DNA from: an uncultured Thiotrichaceae bacterium
Lineage (GTDB): Bacteria; Pseudomonadota; Gammaproteobacteria; Thiotrichales; Thiotrichaceae
Length of the DNA: 64,000 nt
Assembly: GCA_902727985.1 (NCBI GenBank)
Contig: CACVAY010000139.1
Coordinates: 1 to 64,000 of the forward strand
Reading direction: 5' to 3'
Part shown: piece after piece, positions 46,908-55,168 of the stretch
How positions within the stretch are numbered: position 1 is the stretch's first letter
Layout: every line of letters starts with the position of its first letter
Notes under the pieces: model-generated
What the model saw: the letters and a program-made list of their open reading frames with translations, nothing else
What the model was told of the DNA's origin: nothing
Databases searched by the model: none
Made by a program: the position numbers and the translations under genes

Positions 46908-47732
46908 TCAATCATGCCATTCAGCTGGGTCTACCTGATAGTAGTTACGAAACACTTCAAACAACTCTGGATGCTGTTTTGCCAGAGCCTCTGGTTGTTC
47001 GAAGAAATGTTCCGTGACAACAGCAAAAAACTCGGCCGGGTTTGTTGCGCCATAACTATTCAACAAAGCTCTGTCTCCCGACCATGCCGCCTCTTGTAAT
47101 GATTCAAACTCCTTGCTTAATATAGTTGACCATTGCTCATAACGCCCTGCACTACCTAATATCGGTGCACCATTCACGGCACCATTTTCACCATCTAGCT
47201 GATGTGCAAACTCATGCAAGGTTACATTGTTACCATCATTCAAATCCCGATTACCTTCCACTACATTAGCCCAAGACAGAATCACTTTGCCATTACTCCA
47301 AGACTCACCACTCAATCCTCGTTCCTGAGTTGATACTAGCCCAGCTTCATCAGTCTCCTGACGTTCTACGCGAAAAGCATCGGGATAAATAATGATGTAT
47401 TTCAACTGGGGATATACACCTGTTTCTCGATTCAGTAACAACAGACAGGCATAAGCCGCAATAGTAACTCGCATCTCATCTGTTACGACCAGTCCATTGC
47501 TACCACTAAACTGCTTTTGATGAAGGAATTGCTTAATATTGCGTTCCAACTGCTCACGCAGTTCATTGGGCAAGCGTGAGTAGACTGGCAAATTGCGTCT
47601 CAGGATAAGCTGCCACTCTGCGATAAATGGCTTAGCGAGCGCTTTCTTTAAACGAAACCCAGACCAACTAAAAACGACTATCGCAACTATAATTAAAAAC
47701 GCCAAAACGAGACTGGCTTGCAAAGCGGACAT
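46908..47732 (-). CDS. mtfA: Zinc-dependent peptidase MtfA
   Basis: 274 aa, similar to E. coli MtfA (265). The metal motif TLHEFAHQLDGENG, and the conserved GLVVTDEMRVTIAAYACLLLLNRE and PAEFFAVVTEHFFEQP, identify the family. In E. coli MtfA binds and titrates the glucose repressor Mlc and has aminopeptidase activity. An extra N-terminal hydrophobic helix (LQASLVLAFLIIVAIVVFSWSGF) suggests membrane attachment, unlike the soluble E. coli protein. AAAGGAAAGGCC precedes the start. Confidence 0.92.
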   Translation of the reverse strand: MSALQASLVLAFLIIVAIVVFSWSGFRLKKALAKPFIAEWQLILRRNLPVYSRLPNELREQLERNIKQFLHQKQFSGSNGLVVTDEMRVTIAAYACLLLLNRETGVYPQLKYIIIYPDAFRVERQETDEAGLVSTQERGLSGESWSNGKVILSWANVVEGNRDLNDGNNVTLHEFAHQLDGENGAVNGAPILGSAGRYEQWSTILSKEFESLQEAAWSGDRALLNSYGATNPAEFFAVVTEHFFEQPEALAKQHPELFEVFRNYYQVDPAEWHD

Positions 47733-47935
47733 GGCCTTTCCTTTAAATTTAACTGAATGCTATTTTTCGATAAGTCTCATTAAGGCTATATCCAACATAG
47801 TCAGAGCAGCAATTCCCTGATCATTGTGAGCATGTTTTTCCATAAACTTTTCCTTAACCAATATCTGTCAAGATAAATATTATTATAATCAAAAACTTAT
47901 ATTTATTAGAAAATAATTACACAAGGGAAAGAATG

Positions 47936-48050
47936 TATAATTTTCGATATCTCATAGAAAAGAGATATAAAGGATATAGCGAAACTCGTTGTGCTCGAAG
48001 CATAGTTTCTTTCCAACCATTATGGACTAAAAGCCCATAATGGTTATTTT
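47936..48050 (+). ncRNA. Candidate small RNA between mtfA and oadB
   Basis: A consensus TATAAT (47936-47941) is followed by a small hairpin GATATCTC-N8-GAGATAT (47946-47968). About 45 nt later comes a perfect 11-bp hairpin AACCATTATGG-N9-CCATAATGGTT (48015-48045), which ends in ATTTT. No coding sequence fits here. The -35 region and T tract are weak, so this is only a candidate. Confidence 0.3.
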
Positions 48051-48093
48051 AAGAACAACCACAAGTCACGCTACAGTAAGTCATTTACAAGAC

Positions 48094-49266
48094 TTACAGG
48101 TTTCCGACCATTGTAATCATAACGCCAGCAGCAATGGCCGAGCCAATGACACCCGCAACATTGGGCCCCATTGCATGCATAAGCAAGTGATTATGCGGAT
48201 TCGCTTCCATACCAATTTTATTAGAAACACGTGCCGCCATTGGCACCGCTGAAACCCCTGCTGATCCAATCAGTGGATTGATTGGGGTACTGGAGTACTT
48301 GTTCATGATTTTTGCCAAAATGACACCACTCGCTGTACCAATACAGAAAGCGACAGCACCTAATCCAAGTATGCCTAGCGTTTCCCAATTCAGGAATTTA
48401 TCAGCACTCATTTTGGAGCCAACTCCCAATCCAAGAAAAATGGTAACAATATTGATCAATGAGTTTTGCGCAGTAAAACTCAAGCGCTCTACTACGCCAG
48501 ATTCACGCATGAGATTACCGAAGATAAACATACCGATTAACGGTGCCGCACTGGGCAAGAATAATGCAACAAGTAACAACAGCAATAATGGAAATACAAT
48601 CTTCTCCGTTTTGCTCACTGGTCGCAATTGTTCCATTTTGATAGCGCGTTCTTCTGGAGATGTCAATGCGCGCATAATCGGCGGCTGGATGATCGGAACC
48701 AGTGCCATATAAGAATAGGCAGCTACGGCAACAGCCCCCAAGATTTCGGGAGAGAGCTTACTGGTAACGAAAATCGCGGTAGGGCCATCTGCTCCACCGA
48801 TGATACCGATAGAAGATGCATCTTGAATACTAAAATCAAAAATACCGAGCGCACTAAATGAAACCGCACCTAATACCGTCGCAAATATTCCGAATTGGGC
48901 CGCTGCACCTAAAAGTAATGTTTTAGGGTTCGCCAACAAAGGACCAAAATCCGTCATTGCCCCAACACCCATGAAGATAATCAGCGGGAACATACCTGAG
49001 GCAATTCCAATCTCATAGATGTAGTACATCATTCCGCCAGGGCTTGTCATATGTCCGGCGGCATCATAGATGGGCGCAGCATCAAGACCTGCACCTGGTA
49101 TATTGACCAGTAAAGTACCAACCGCAATCGGTACTAACAACAAAGGTTCAAATCCTTTCCTAATCGCCAAATATAATAAACCAAGGCCAACCAGCATCAT
49201 ACTGAATTGACCAACGCTTAACTGTGCTATCCCGGAACTTGTCCAGAGAGCTACTAACTGTTCCAT
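48094..49266 (-). CDS. oadB: Na+-translocating decarboxylase beta subunit (OadB)
   Basis: 390 aa, very hydrophobic. The signature [43 protein letters not shown] contains the Asp (GADGP) essential for Na+ transport in this family. The C-terminal part includes [14 protein letters not shown]. It decarboxylates carboxybiotin and pumps Na+ outwards. It starts 12 bp after oadA, and the order oadG-oadA-oadB is standard. Confidence 0.96.
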   Translation of the reverse strand: MEQLVALWTSSGIAQLSVGQFSMMLVGLGLLYLAIRKGFEPLLLVPIAVGTLLVNIPGAGLDAAPIYDAAGHMTSPGGMMYYIYEIGIASGMFPLIIFMGVGAMTDFGPLLANPKTLLLGAAAQFGIFATVLGAVSFSALGIFDFSIQDASSIGIIGGADGPTAIFVTSKLSPEILGAVAVAAYSYMALVPIIQPPIMRALTSPEERAIKMEQLRPVSKTEKIVFPLLLLLLVALFLPSAAPLIGMFIFGNLMRESGVVERLSFTAQNSLINIVTIFLGLGVGSKMSADKFLNWETLGILGLGAVAFCIGTASGVILAKIMNKYSSTPINPLIGSAGVSAVPMAARVSNKIGMEANPHNHLLMHAMGPNVAGVIGSAIAAGVMITMVGNL

Positions 49267-49278
49267 TGCTTCCGCTCC

Positions 49279-51090
49279 CTAATTTAACGTTACCAGACTA
49301 TCACCCTGATCTACCGTATCACCTTCCTTAATGAAGATGTCAGCTACCACTCCAGCTCTTGGAGATGCAATGGTAATTTCCATTTTCATGGCTTCAAGGA
49401 TAACGAGTGTTTCATCAGCAGCAACCTGTTGCCCCGGTTCTACAAGGATTTTATAAATATTGCCGACCATCGGTGATGGCACAGATTCTTCAGCACCTGA
49501 TATCGGTGCGCTTGAGGCTGTTGCCACTGGGGTAGAGCTAGTAGCACCCCCACCCATTGGAGCAACTCCTGTGATGTCTCCACCATTATTTACCGTGACA
49601 ACAAACTCTTCGCTATCAACTTTAACCGTATAAACTTCTTCGCCAGCATCATTGTGAACCAGCGCATTATCGTTACCTGTTGGAACTGGTTCAAACGCGC
49701 TTGGATTATTGCGATGCTTTAAGTAATTCAAACCCACTTGATTGAACAAAGCATAAGTCAGAACGTCATCAACGAGACCTTCTCCCTCAGTCAATTCAAT
49801 ATTATCAGCTACCGCTTTTTCGACTAACTCAGCCTCAAGCGCAGCCATTTCGTCTTCAATGTTATCAGCAGGACGACAGGTTATCAGCTCATCACCATCA
49901 AGGGCACGAGCTTGAAGATCAGGGTCTACAGGAGCGGGGGTCGCCCCATATTCACCACGTAATATACCCGTGGTTTCTTTCGTCACGGTATTGTAACGCC
50001 CGCCTCCTAATACATTAAGCACTGCTTGTGTACCAACGATTTGCGAAGTCGGGGTAACTAATGGGATATATCCCAAGTCTTTTCGTACCTTAGGTATTTC
50101 CGCCAGCACTTCATCCAGCCTGTCACCAGCACCTTGTTCACGAAGCTGGTTTTCCATATTTGTGAGCATGCCGCCAGGCACCTGTGCGACCAAAATACGC
50201 GAATCAATACCTAACAAAGATCCCTCAAACTTCGCGTATTTCTTTCGTACCTCTCTGAAATAAGCCGCAATATCTTCCATTGGCTCAAGTTTCAGCCCTG
50301 TGTCGTACTCAGTACCATCAAGGATAGAGACTACACTCTCTGTTGGAGAATGACCATAAGTCAGTGACATAGAAGAAATCGACGTATCAACAACATCCAC
50401 TCCAGCTTCAATACACTTGATCAAAGTGGTTGTCGACAGTCCTGTTGTCGCGTGACAATGTAAATGAATGGGTATATCTACGACTTTCTTTAGCTCAGTC
50501 ACAAGCTCATAGCCCGTATACGGCTGAAGTAGTCCTGCCATATCTTTGATACAGAGAGAGTCCGACCCCATATCTTCCAGACGGCGCGCCATATCTAACC
50601 ACATCTGAAGATCATGCACTGGGCTTAACGTATAAGACATCGTCCCTTGAGCATGCTTGTCAACGTCATTCACCGCTTTCAAGGCAGTTTCCATATTTCG
50701 GCAATCGTTCATTGCATCAAAAACACGGAAGACATCAACACCATTAATCGCGGCTCGCTCTACAAACTTGCTCACAACATCGTCAGCATAGTGTCGGTAA
50801 CCCAAGATGTTTTGCGCTCTGAAAAGCATTTGCTGTGGTGTCTTAGGCATCGCTGCTTTTAACTGTCGAATCCGATCCCACGGATCTTCCCCGAGGTAGC
50901 GAATACAGGAATCGAAAGTCGCTCCGCCCCATGTTTCAACAGACCAATAGCCAATATTATCAAGCTTTTCAGCAATCGGCAGCATGTCATCTAGACGTAA
51001 TCGCGTAGCAAATAAAGACTGGTGGGCATCACGCAACACAACATCAGTTATGCCAACAGACTTAGGGCTGGTTAAAGTATTCTTACTCAT
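49279..51090 (-). CDS. oadA: Oxaloacetate decarboxylase alpha subunit
   Basis: 603 aa. The N-terminal carboxyltransferase domain ([45 protein letters not shown]) is followed by the PYC_OADA conserved domain. An Ala/Ser/Thr linker leads to a biotinyl domain with the biotinylated Lys in [11 protein letters not shown]. It transfers CO2 from oxaloacetate to biotin. Biotinylation would be done by the BirA encoded at 16-17 kb. With OadB and OadG it couples oxaloacetate decarboxylation to Na+ export. Confidence 0.97.
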   Translation of the reverse strand: MSKNTLTSPKSVGITDVVLRDAHQSLFATRLRLDDMLPIAEKLDNIGYWSVETWGGATFDSCIRYLGEDPWDRIRQLKAAMPKTPQQMLFRAQNILGYRHYADDVVSKFVERAAINGVDVFRVFDAMNDCRNMETALKAVNDVDKHAQGTMSYTLSPVHDLQMWLDMARRLEDMGSDSLCIKDMAGLLQPYTGYELVTELKKVVDIPIHLHCHATTGLSTTTLIKCIEAGVDVVDTSISSMSLTYGHSPTESVVSILDGTEYDTGLKLEPMEDIAAYFREVRKKYAKFEGSLLGIDSRILVAQVPGGMLTNMENQLREQGAGDRLDEVLAEIPKVRKDLGYIPLVTPTSQIVGTQAVLNVLGGGRYNTVTKETTGILRGEYGATPAPVDPDLQARALDGDELITCRPADNIEDEMAALEAELVEKAVADNIELTEGEGLVDDVLTYALFNQVGLNYLKHRNNPSAFEPVPTGNDNALVHNDAGEEVYTVKVDSEEFVVTVNNGGDITGVAPMGGGATSSTPVATASSAPISGAEESVPSPMVGNIYKILVEPGQQVAADETLVILEAMKMEITIASPRAGVVADIFIKEGDTVDQGDSLVTLN

Positions 51091-51125
51091 AAAAATGGGA
51101 TCTCAATCTTGTTAACTAAGAAGCG

Positions 51126-51365
51126 TTAGCGCTGACGGTGCTGTGCAATAGCGTCTTTAATAATACGCAGCGTCTTTTCTGGCACCTGAGGTGGGATAGA
51201 CGTTGAAGGTTTTAACGCCTGTTCAACTGGCTTGTCTGGAAACCAGCGATTGATAACGGTAGACATTGCCCATGTGGCAACGACCAATAATGATAAAAAA
51301 ACGACGACTGTTCCCATGCCATACAGCATAAGATCAAAGCCTTGTTCTACTAATGGGCCACTCAT
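51126..51365 (-). CDS. oadG: Oxaloacetate decarboxylase gamma subunit
   Basis: 79 aa with a single N-terminal membrane helix (MLYGMGTVVVFLSLLVVATWAM) and a short cytoplasmic tail ending IIKDAIAQHRQR, as in OadG. The family's C-terminal tail binds Zn and assembles alpha with beta. It is the first gene of the oadGAB operon, 35 bp ahead of oadA. An AAGGAA sequence lies rather far from the ATG. Confidence 0.93.
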   Translation of the reverse strand: MSGPLVEQGFDLMLYGMGTVVVFLSLLVVATWAMSTVINRWFPDKPVEQALKPSTSIPPQVPEKTLRIIKDAIAQHRQR

Positions 51366-51526
51366 AATTTAATAGGGTTCCTTACAGCTCATAGATTGTT
51401 ATAAACTGTACCACAACTTGAGTTCCGTAAGCTTTCCATATATTGCTTTAATAGATACTATTGAAAAATACATAGGATTAACCTTGTCAACCATACATTC
51501 TGGTAGCTGACAAACGATGGGGACAA

Positions 51527-52006
51527 TCAATCGGTACTTCCCCCAAGTCGCTCTTTTGCAGTGCCTAGTTTATCACTGACTAACAAATGCTTCCCCACCT
51601 TCGCCAAACCAAAGCGAGGCATATTGTTATAAATACTTTCATGACATCCTTTTTTCACGAGATAAGTCTCATGCCAAATCCCCACATCGCCATTATTTGA
51701 CACCTTTTTATTGAAATCCGCCCATGCAGGTAAGTGCTCAGCCTCTCTATTCTTTGCATAGGCTTCCAAGTGTTCAAACGATTTCCAGTATTGCACCATG
51801 ATCGTTGTACGCCCTACCCATGATTCCTGACTGATCAACCCCATGTCAGGATTCTCATATAACTCTTTAATCATCTTTGGCATCGCCATTGATACAGGCA
51901 ACCATTTATGGACCTTCCACCATTTATTGATCCGCATCCCAATCAGGAAAACGACAAATTCCTCATCCATATCAGCAGTCATGCGTTGTTTCACGATAGC
52001 TACCAT
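51527..52006 (-). CDS. DUF4188 family protein
   Basis: 159 aa. The pattern DEEFVVFLIGMRINKWWKVHKWLPVSMAMPKMIKELYENPDMGL and GRTTIMVQYWKSFEHLEAYAKNREAEHLPAW, ending GIWHETYLV, is the DUF4188/monooxygenase-like family with a dimeric alpha/beta barrel ferredoxin-like fold. Substrate unknown. A good AAGGAATGAGATC precedes the ATG. The MITE-like element begins 30 bp upstream, so expression may depend on sequence within or beyond that element. Confidence 0.85.
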   Translation of the reverse strand: MVAIVKQRMTADMDEEFVVFLIGMRINKWWKVHKWLPVSMAMPKMIKELYENPDMGLISQESWVGRTTIMVQYWKSFEHLEAYAKNREAEHLPAWADFNKKVSNNGDVGIWHETYLVKKGCHESIYNNMPRFGLAKVGKHLLVSDKLGTAKERLGGSTD

Positions 52007-52035
52007 GATCTCATTCCTTTATTAGTTTTAGTTAA

Positions 52036-52163
52036 AGAAGCTCTGATTAAGTCTATTTTTTTGGAATCGGGACTTCAGCCCCGCCCTTCGTATTTTATTT
52101 TCAATATGTTAGGCGAAGCTAAAGCCTCGGTTCCAATATTGTTTGGACTCAATCAGAGGTTCC
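52036..52163. mobile_element. MITE-like inverted-repeat element (128 bp)
   Basis: The two halves are imperfect inverted copies: left end GAAGCTCTGATTAAGTC and right end (complement) GAACCTCTGATTGAGTC. Inner arms are TTGGAATCGGGACTTCAGCC and (complement) TTGGAACCGAGGCTTTAGCT. It has no coding capacity. Flanks TTAA (52032-52035) and CTAA (52164-52167) fit the YTAR target duplication of IS5-type transposases with one mismatch. It would fold into one long hairpin in DNA or RNA. Confidence 0.6.
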
Positions 52164-52197
52164 CTAACGCTGTTAACCATTAATCCAAAACATGTTA

Positions 52198-52345
52198 TTA
52201 CAGCCCCGACAAGTAATTATCGAGTTGTGTTTTATATAACGCTATAAACTGATCCTTACCAAGAGGCAGTTTTCCTACCAAATACAGAGACACCAAGCCA
52301 TGACCAAATGCCCATGTTGCTGCAGCTAGCGGGTCTATCTTCTGA
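52198..52345 (-). pseudogene. 3' remnant of a TetR-family regulator
   Basis: The frame reads IDPLAAATWAFGHGLVSLYLVGKLPLGKDQFIALYKTQLDNYLSGL and then stops. The stretch AAATWAFGHGLVSLYLVGKL resembles the C-terminal (WHG-type) domain of TetR regulators, and the N-terminal DNA-binding domain is absent. It continues on the same strand from the truncated toxin gene but in another frame, so a recombination joined the two. The family call rests on about 45 residues and is moderate. Confidence 0.4.
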
Positions 52346-52603
52346 TAGCGTAAATATATACGCAGGTCTGATTGGTAGCAAACTAAAACCATTCACGTCC
52401 TGTTGCTCGGCAATCAACGTTTCCAGAGGTTTATTCAGCTTTAATTTACCCAATTGCTGTTTGATCTGCATTTCCCATAAACTGACAACACTAATAAACA
52501 AATCATTATGGGTATTTTCAAGCACCTCCAGCACAAGTGGAGAGAGTTTCTCAGGCTGAGAATCCCACCAAATAAATGCATGAGTATCAAGCAGATAATT
52601 CAC
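52340..52603 (-). pseudogene. Truncated PIN-domain toxin (VapC-like)
   Basis: The 5' part encodes MNYLLDTHAFIWWDSQPEKLSPLVLEVL and LFISVVSLWEMQIKQQLGKLKLNKPLETLI, the N-terminal two thirds of a Sll0205-type PIN ribonuclease with the first acidic residues (DTH, WEM). After YIFTLSE the family's HRDPFDR-type active-site region is missing, and the frame runs into the TetR-like remnant. The GTG start overlaps the antitoxin stop as GTGA, the normal toxin-antitoxin layout. The track ORF 52256-52618 is the read-through. Predicted inactive. Confidence 0.7.
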
Positions 52604-52863
52604 GTTTTCCCTAACCAAAACTCATTATCTAATGGCTCATCAAAATCATCACTCATACTCATCACTCCTTGATGTAAGCCAGACTGCCGCTGTGGCGTTG
52701 CTTCAGAGCTAAGCGGAAGTTGTACATCAAAGGGCAAGCCCTTATGAAGCTCAACTTGCTTTAGGAAAATATTGATTGCTTGCGTGGTATTCATACCTAG
52801 CTGATTCAGGATTCTTTCGGCATTACCTTTCAGCTCAGGCTCGACTCGGGTTGTATTTGACAA
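52600..52863 (-). CDS. RelB/DinJ-family antitoxin
   Basis: 87 aa. SNTTRVEPELKGNAERILNQLGMNTTQAINIFLKQVELHKGLPFDV is the ribbon-helix-helix signature of RelB/DinJ antitoxins. The C terminus (DDFDEPLDNEFWLGKT) should wrap the toxin. The only start near the expected position is a TTG with an in-frame TAG two codons upstream and no Shine-Dalgarno, so the 5' end may have been cut by rearrangement. With the toxin truncated, the antitoxin is probably a relic. RelB-type antitoxins usually pair with RelE rather than PIN toxins. Confidence 0.75.
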   Translation of the reverse strand: MSNTTRVEPELKGNAERILNQLGMNTTQAINIFLKQVELHKGLPFDVQLPLSSEATPQRQSGLHQGVMSMSDDFDEPLDNEFWLGKT

Positions 52864-52873
52864 TATCTAGCGT

Positions 52874-53015
52874 CTATGGTGACTTTTCTATCCCCTTAAT
52901 TCCTGCACGCCACCGTTTTGCAGTTTGTAGCTCCACCTTTAGAGAGTCTGCCAGCAGCATTTTCAGGACATGCTTACTCGATAAACCCCCTTGAGCCGGT
53001 GATGAGTACGCGCAT
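52874..53015 (-). pseudogene. Frameshifted N-terminal remnant of a Rossmann-fold protein
   Basis: The minus strand starts ATGCGCGTACTCATCACC and encodes MRVLITGSRGFI, the nucleotide-binding start of an NAD-dependent epimerase/dehydratase. A stop follows at once. In another frame the sequence continues SKHVLKMLLADSLKVELQTAKR before ending at TAG, as expected for the following helix. So it is a frameshifted and truncated gene scrap. The short length limits confidence. Confidence 0.45.
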
Positions 53016-53381
53016 CTATCTATTTCTCTAATACTTTGATGCGCCCACTATCCGATAAATGTTTAACTGGGACTTCTTTTTTGATAATTCAGTATACGAC
53101 GTATGCTTCAAAATGATCATCTTAAACGCGCTATGCTTACGTACATCGATATTAAAGATGCCCATTGCGTGTAACATCAAAGCATGTGACACCACAATTT
53201 CATCCTACGCTAATATTGAAAATCACAATGATAAAACAGCACTTTTTTACTCGGAACTGCTCGTTCATTGCCTATAATGGAGCATTAGAATGATTTCTAT
53301 CTTCGATCAGAAAAATTGAAACCGCCCTAACAGGGTGAATAACACGCGCAACACTATAATTTCACAATCAGGCTCACTCAC
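53016..53381. other. Intergenic region upstream of the patatin pair
   Basis: 366 bp, AT-rich. A 72-aa plus-strand ORF (53059-53277) shows no family resemblance and has no Shine-Dalgarno. A TATAAT at 53355-53360 is 22 bp ahead of the next gene and is the best -10 candidate; no matching -35 is evident. Confidence 0.45.
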
Positions 53382-53876
53382 ATGACGGTTTCACAAACAC
53401 AATTACAAACTCTTCTCCTGCCTCGATTGAAAGAGTCAGACATCATCTATCAGAAATTTAGGGCAATACATGCGCATATTGCCGAAGGATCCGAAGTAAT
53501 TACAACGATTATTGACGATAAAGTAGAAACTCAAAATATCGCAGAAGCGGGGGATTACATTGTAAAAAATCTTACTCGCTCTGAAGAAATGTATATTGTG
53601 CCAAAGGAAAAGTTTCCCAGACTTTATCAATTTTCGAAAAATATTGATGACTCTTGGGACGCATACATACCGAAAGGGCAAATTAAAGCTTTGGAGGTGA
53701 CTCCCCAAGTTCTATCACTACTTGAACAAACCTCCCCTTTTCTCATCCTTGCACCTTGGGGAGAAGAACAACAAGTTGAAATCCATGATTATTTGGTCAC
53801 GCCTCTTGCTAAACAAAATGAGATTTACAGAGTTGCACGCTCTGCATTCGGGGAAACCTATCAACCTATTACATGA
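53382..53876 (+). CDS. Unknown protein encoded with a patatin phospholipase
   Basis: 164 aa, cytoplasmic by sequence. I do not recognise it with confidence. A central stretch, AGDYIVKNLTRSEEMYIVPKEKFPRLYQF, resembles small PGDYG-type modules. The N-terminal third (LLPRLKESDIIYQKFRAIHAHIAEGSEVITTI) looks mostly helical. It is separated by 15 bp from the patatin ATG, so the two form an operon and may act together. The Shine-Dalgarno is weak. It sits beside a zone of broken toxin-antitoxin and mobile DNA, typical of horizontally moved cargo. Confidence 0.7.
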   Translation: MTVSQTQLQTLLLPRLKESDIIYQKFRAIHAHIAEGSEVITTIIDDKVETQNIAEAGDYIVKNLTRSEEMYIVPKEKFPRLYQFSKNIDDSWDAYIPKGQIKALEVTPQVLSLLEQTSPFLILAPWGEEQQVEIHDYLVTPLAKQNEIYRVARSAFGETYQPIT

Positions 53877-53891
53877 ACAAGGACATTGCTG

Positions 53892-55025
53892 ATGGATTAC
53901 ACAAAATATCGCGAAAATGTATTAAGCAAAGGTAAAAAGCGTATTCTGGCGTTAGATGGCGGGGGCATTCGCGGTCTATTTACTGTGCAGTTACTAAAAC
54001 GCCTTGAAAGTATCATTCGTGAACGGACAAACGATCCAAATGCACTATTACGAGACTATTTCCACTTAGTGGGTGGAACATCTACCGGAGCCATTATCGC
54101 TGGCGCAATCGCCACAGGTAAAACGGCAGATGAGCTTGATACTATTTATCGTGATCTCGGGCAAAGTATTTTCAAAAGCAACCCCTTGAGATTCGGCCTT
54201 TTCCGTTCAAAATTCGATAGTGCTCCTATTAATGCAGCTCTGGACGCGCATTTCGACGATATGTTGATCAGAGATACGACTGAACTAGGAATAGGTCTTA
54301 GCGTTGTGGGCAAACGGATGGATACCGGAAGTTCCTGGGTCGTTGATAACAATCCTGATGGTAAATATTTCTCTCCTGAAAAAGGCAACAATGGTAATTA
54401 CAGCCTGAAACAGGTTATCCGTGCCAGTACCGCAGCGCCTGTGTATTTTGATCCTGAGTATATTCCCATCTCCGATACACAAATGGGTAAGTTTGTTGAT
54501 GGTGGCGTGAGTCCACATAATAATCCTGCTTTGCAAATGTTTATGCTTGCCACCATGAAGGGCTACAAGTACAACTGGGATAAAGGCGAAGATAATTTAT
54601 TTATTCTGTCATTAGGCACAGGAAATTGGGCAAACAAAATCCCGGTTCATCCTGATAAATTCTCATTATTTCACTCTGCTAAAAATGCCATCCTGGCCGT
54701 ATTGTCTGTCATGGATGACAACCAGGAACTCAATCAGTGCATGATGCAGTGGTTTGGCAAAGCCACAGGACCTGTTAGGGATATTGATCGTGTCATTGGC
54801 AATCTTGAATCAGAATTGCTTTGCGATGTTCCGTTATTTTCCTATATGCGCTATGACGCCATGATCGACAGAAGCTGGCTTGCGAGAGAGTTGGGTATTA
54901 CACACTTTTCAGATCAGCAAATCGAACGTATGCGTGCAATGGATGCCCTCGACACGATGGACTTGCTGAGTGAAATGGGACAGAAATATGCTGAAAAACT
55001 CATAAAGCCCGAGCATATTCTTTGA
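53892..55025 (+). CDS. Patatin-like phospholipase
   Basis: 377 aa from the ATG at 53892 (AAGGAC upstream); the track adds a TTG and CTG codon. The oxyanion motif is LALDGGGIRGLFTVQLL, the nucleophile is in LVGGTSTGAIIAG (GxSxG), and the catalytic Asp is in KFVDGGVSPHNNPA (DGG). The Ser-Asp dyad is complete, so the enzyme should be active on phospholipids. It lacks a signal peptide. The subfamily resembles stand-alone bacterial patatins; related enzymes act as effectors in CBASS (CapV), but no nucleotidyltransferase gene is adjacent. Co-transcribed with the 164-aa protein. Confidence 0.92.
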   Translation: MDYTKYRENVLSKGKKRILALDGGGIRGLFTVQLLKRLESIIRERTNDPNALLRDYFHLVGGTSTGAIIAGAIATGKTADELDTIYRDLGQSIFKSNPLRFGLFRSKFDSAPINAALDAHFDDMLIRDTTELGIGLSVVGKRMDTGSSWVVDNNPDGKYFSPEKGNNGNYSLKQVIRASTAAPVYFDPEYIPISDTQMGKFVDGGVSPHNNPALQMFMLATMKGYKYNWDKGEDNLFILSLGTGNWANKIPVHPDKFSLFHSAKNAILAVLSVMDDNQELNQCMMQWFGKATGPVRDIDRVIGNLESELLCDVPLFSYMRYDAMIDRSWLARELGITHFSDQQIERMRAMDALDTMDLLSEMGQKYAEKLIKPEHIL

Positions 55026-55036
55026 TGTAAATGCCG

Positions 55037-55071
55037 TCAGAGCTTTGGTAACAATAATGCCAAAGCTCTGA
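55037..55071. terminator. Hairpin after the patatin gene
   Basis: TCAGAGCTTTGG-N11-CCAAAGCTCTGA: a perfect 12-bp stem between convergent genes, 11 bp past the patatin stop. There is no T tract, so termination strength is uncertain. Confidence 0.5.
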
Positions 55072-55168
55072 TCACAACGCTTACTTTGAATAACTCTTAT
55101 CCTGTAATAATACGCATTTACTTCCACTCCCTATTAACACCAAGACATTCATCTAAAAAATGAGGTAT

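Noticed and set aside
53059-53277. 72-aa plus-strand ORF upstream of the patatin pair
   Set aside because: There is no Shine-Dalgarno, composition is random-looking, and no frame in this stretch resembled a protein family.
53382-55025. Complete CBASS system with CapV
   Set aside because: No CD-NTase, Cap2/Cap3 or other CBASS gene is next to the patatin; the upstream gene does not look like a nucleotidyltransferase.
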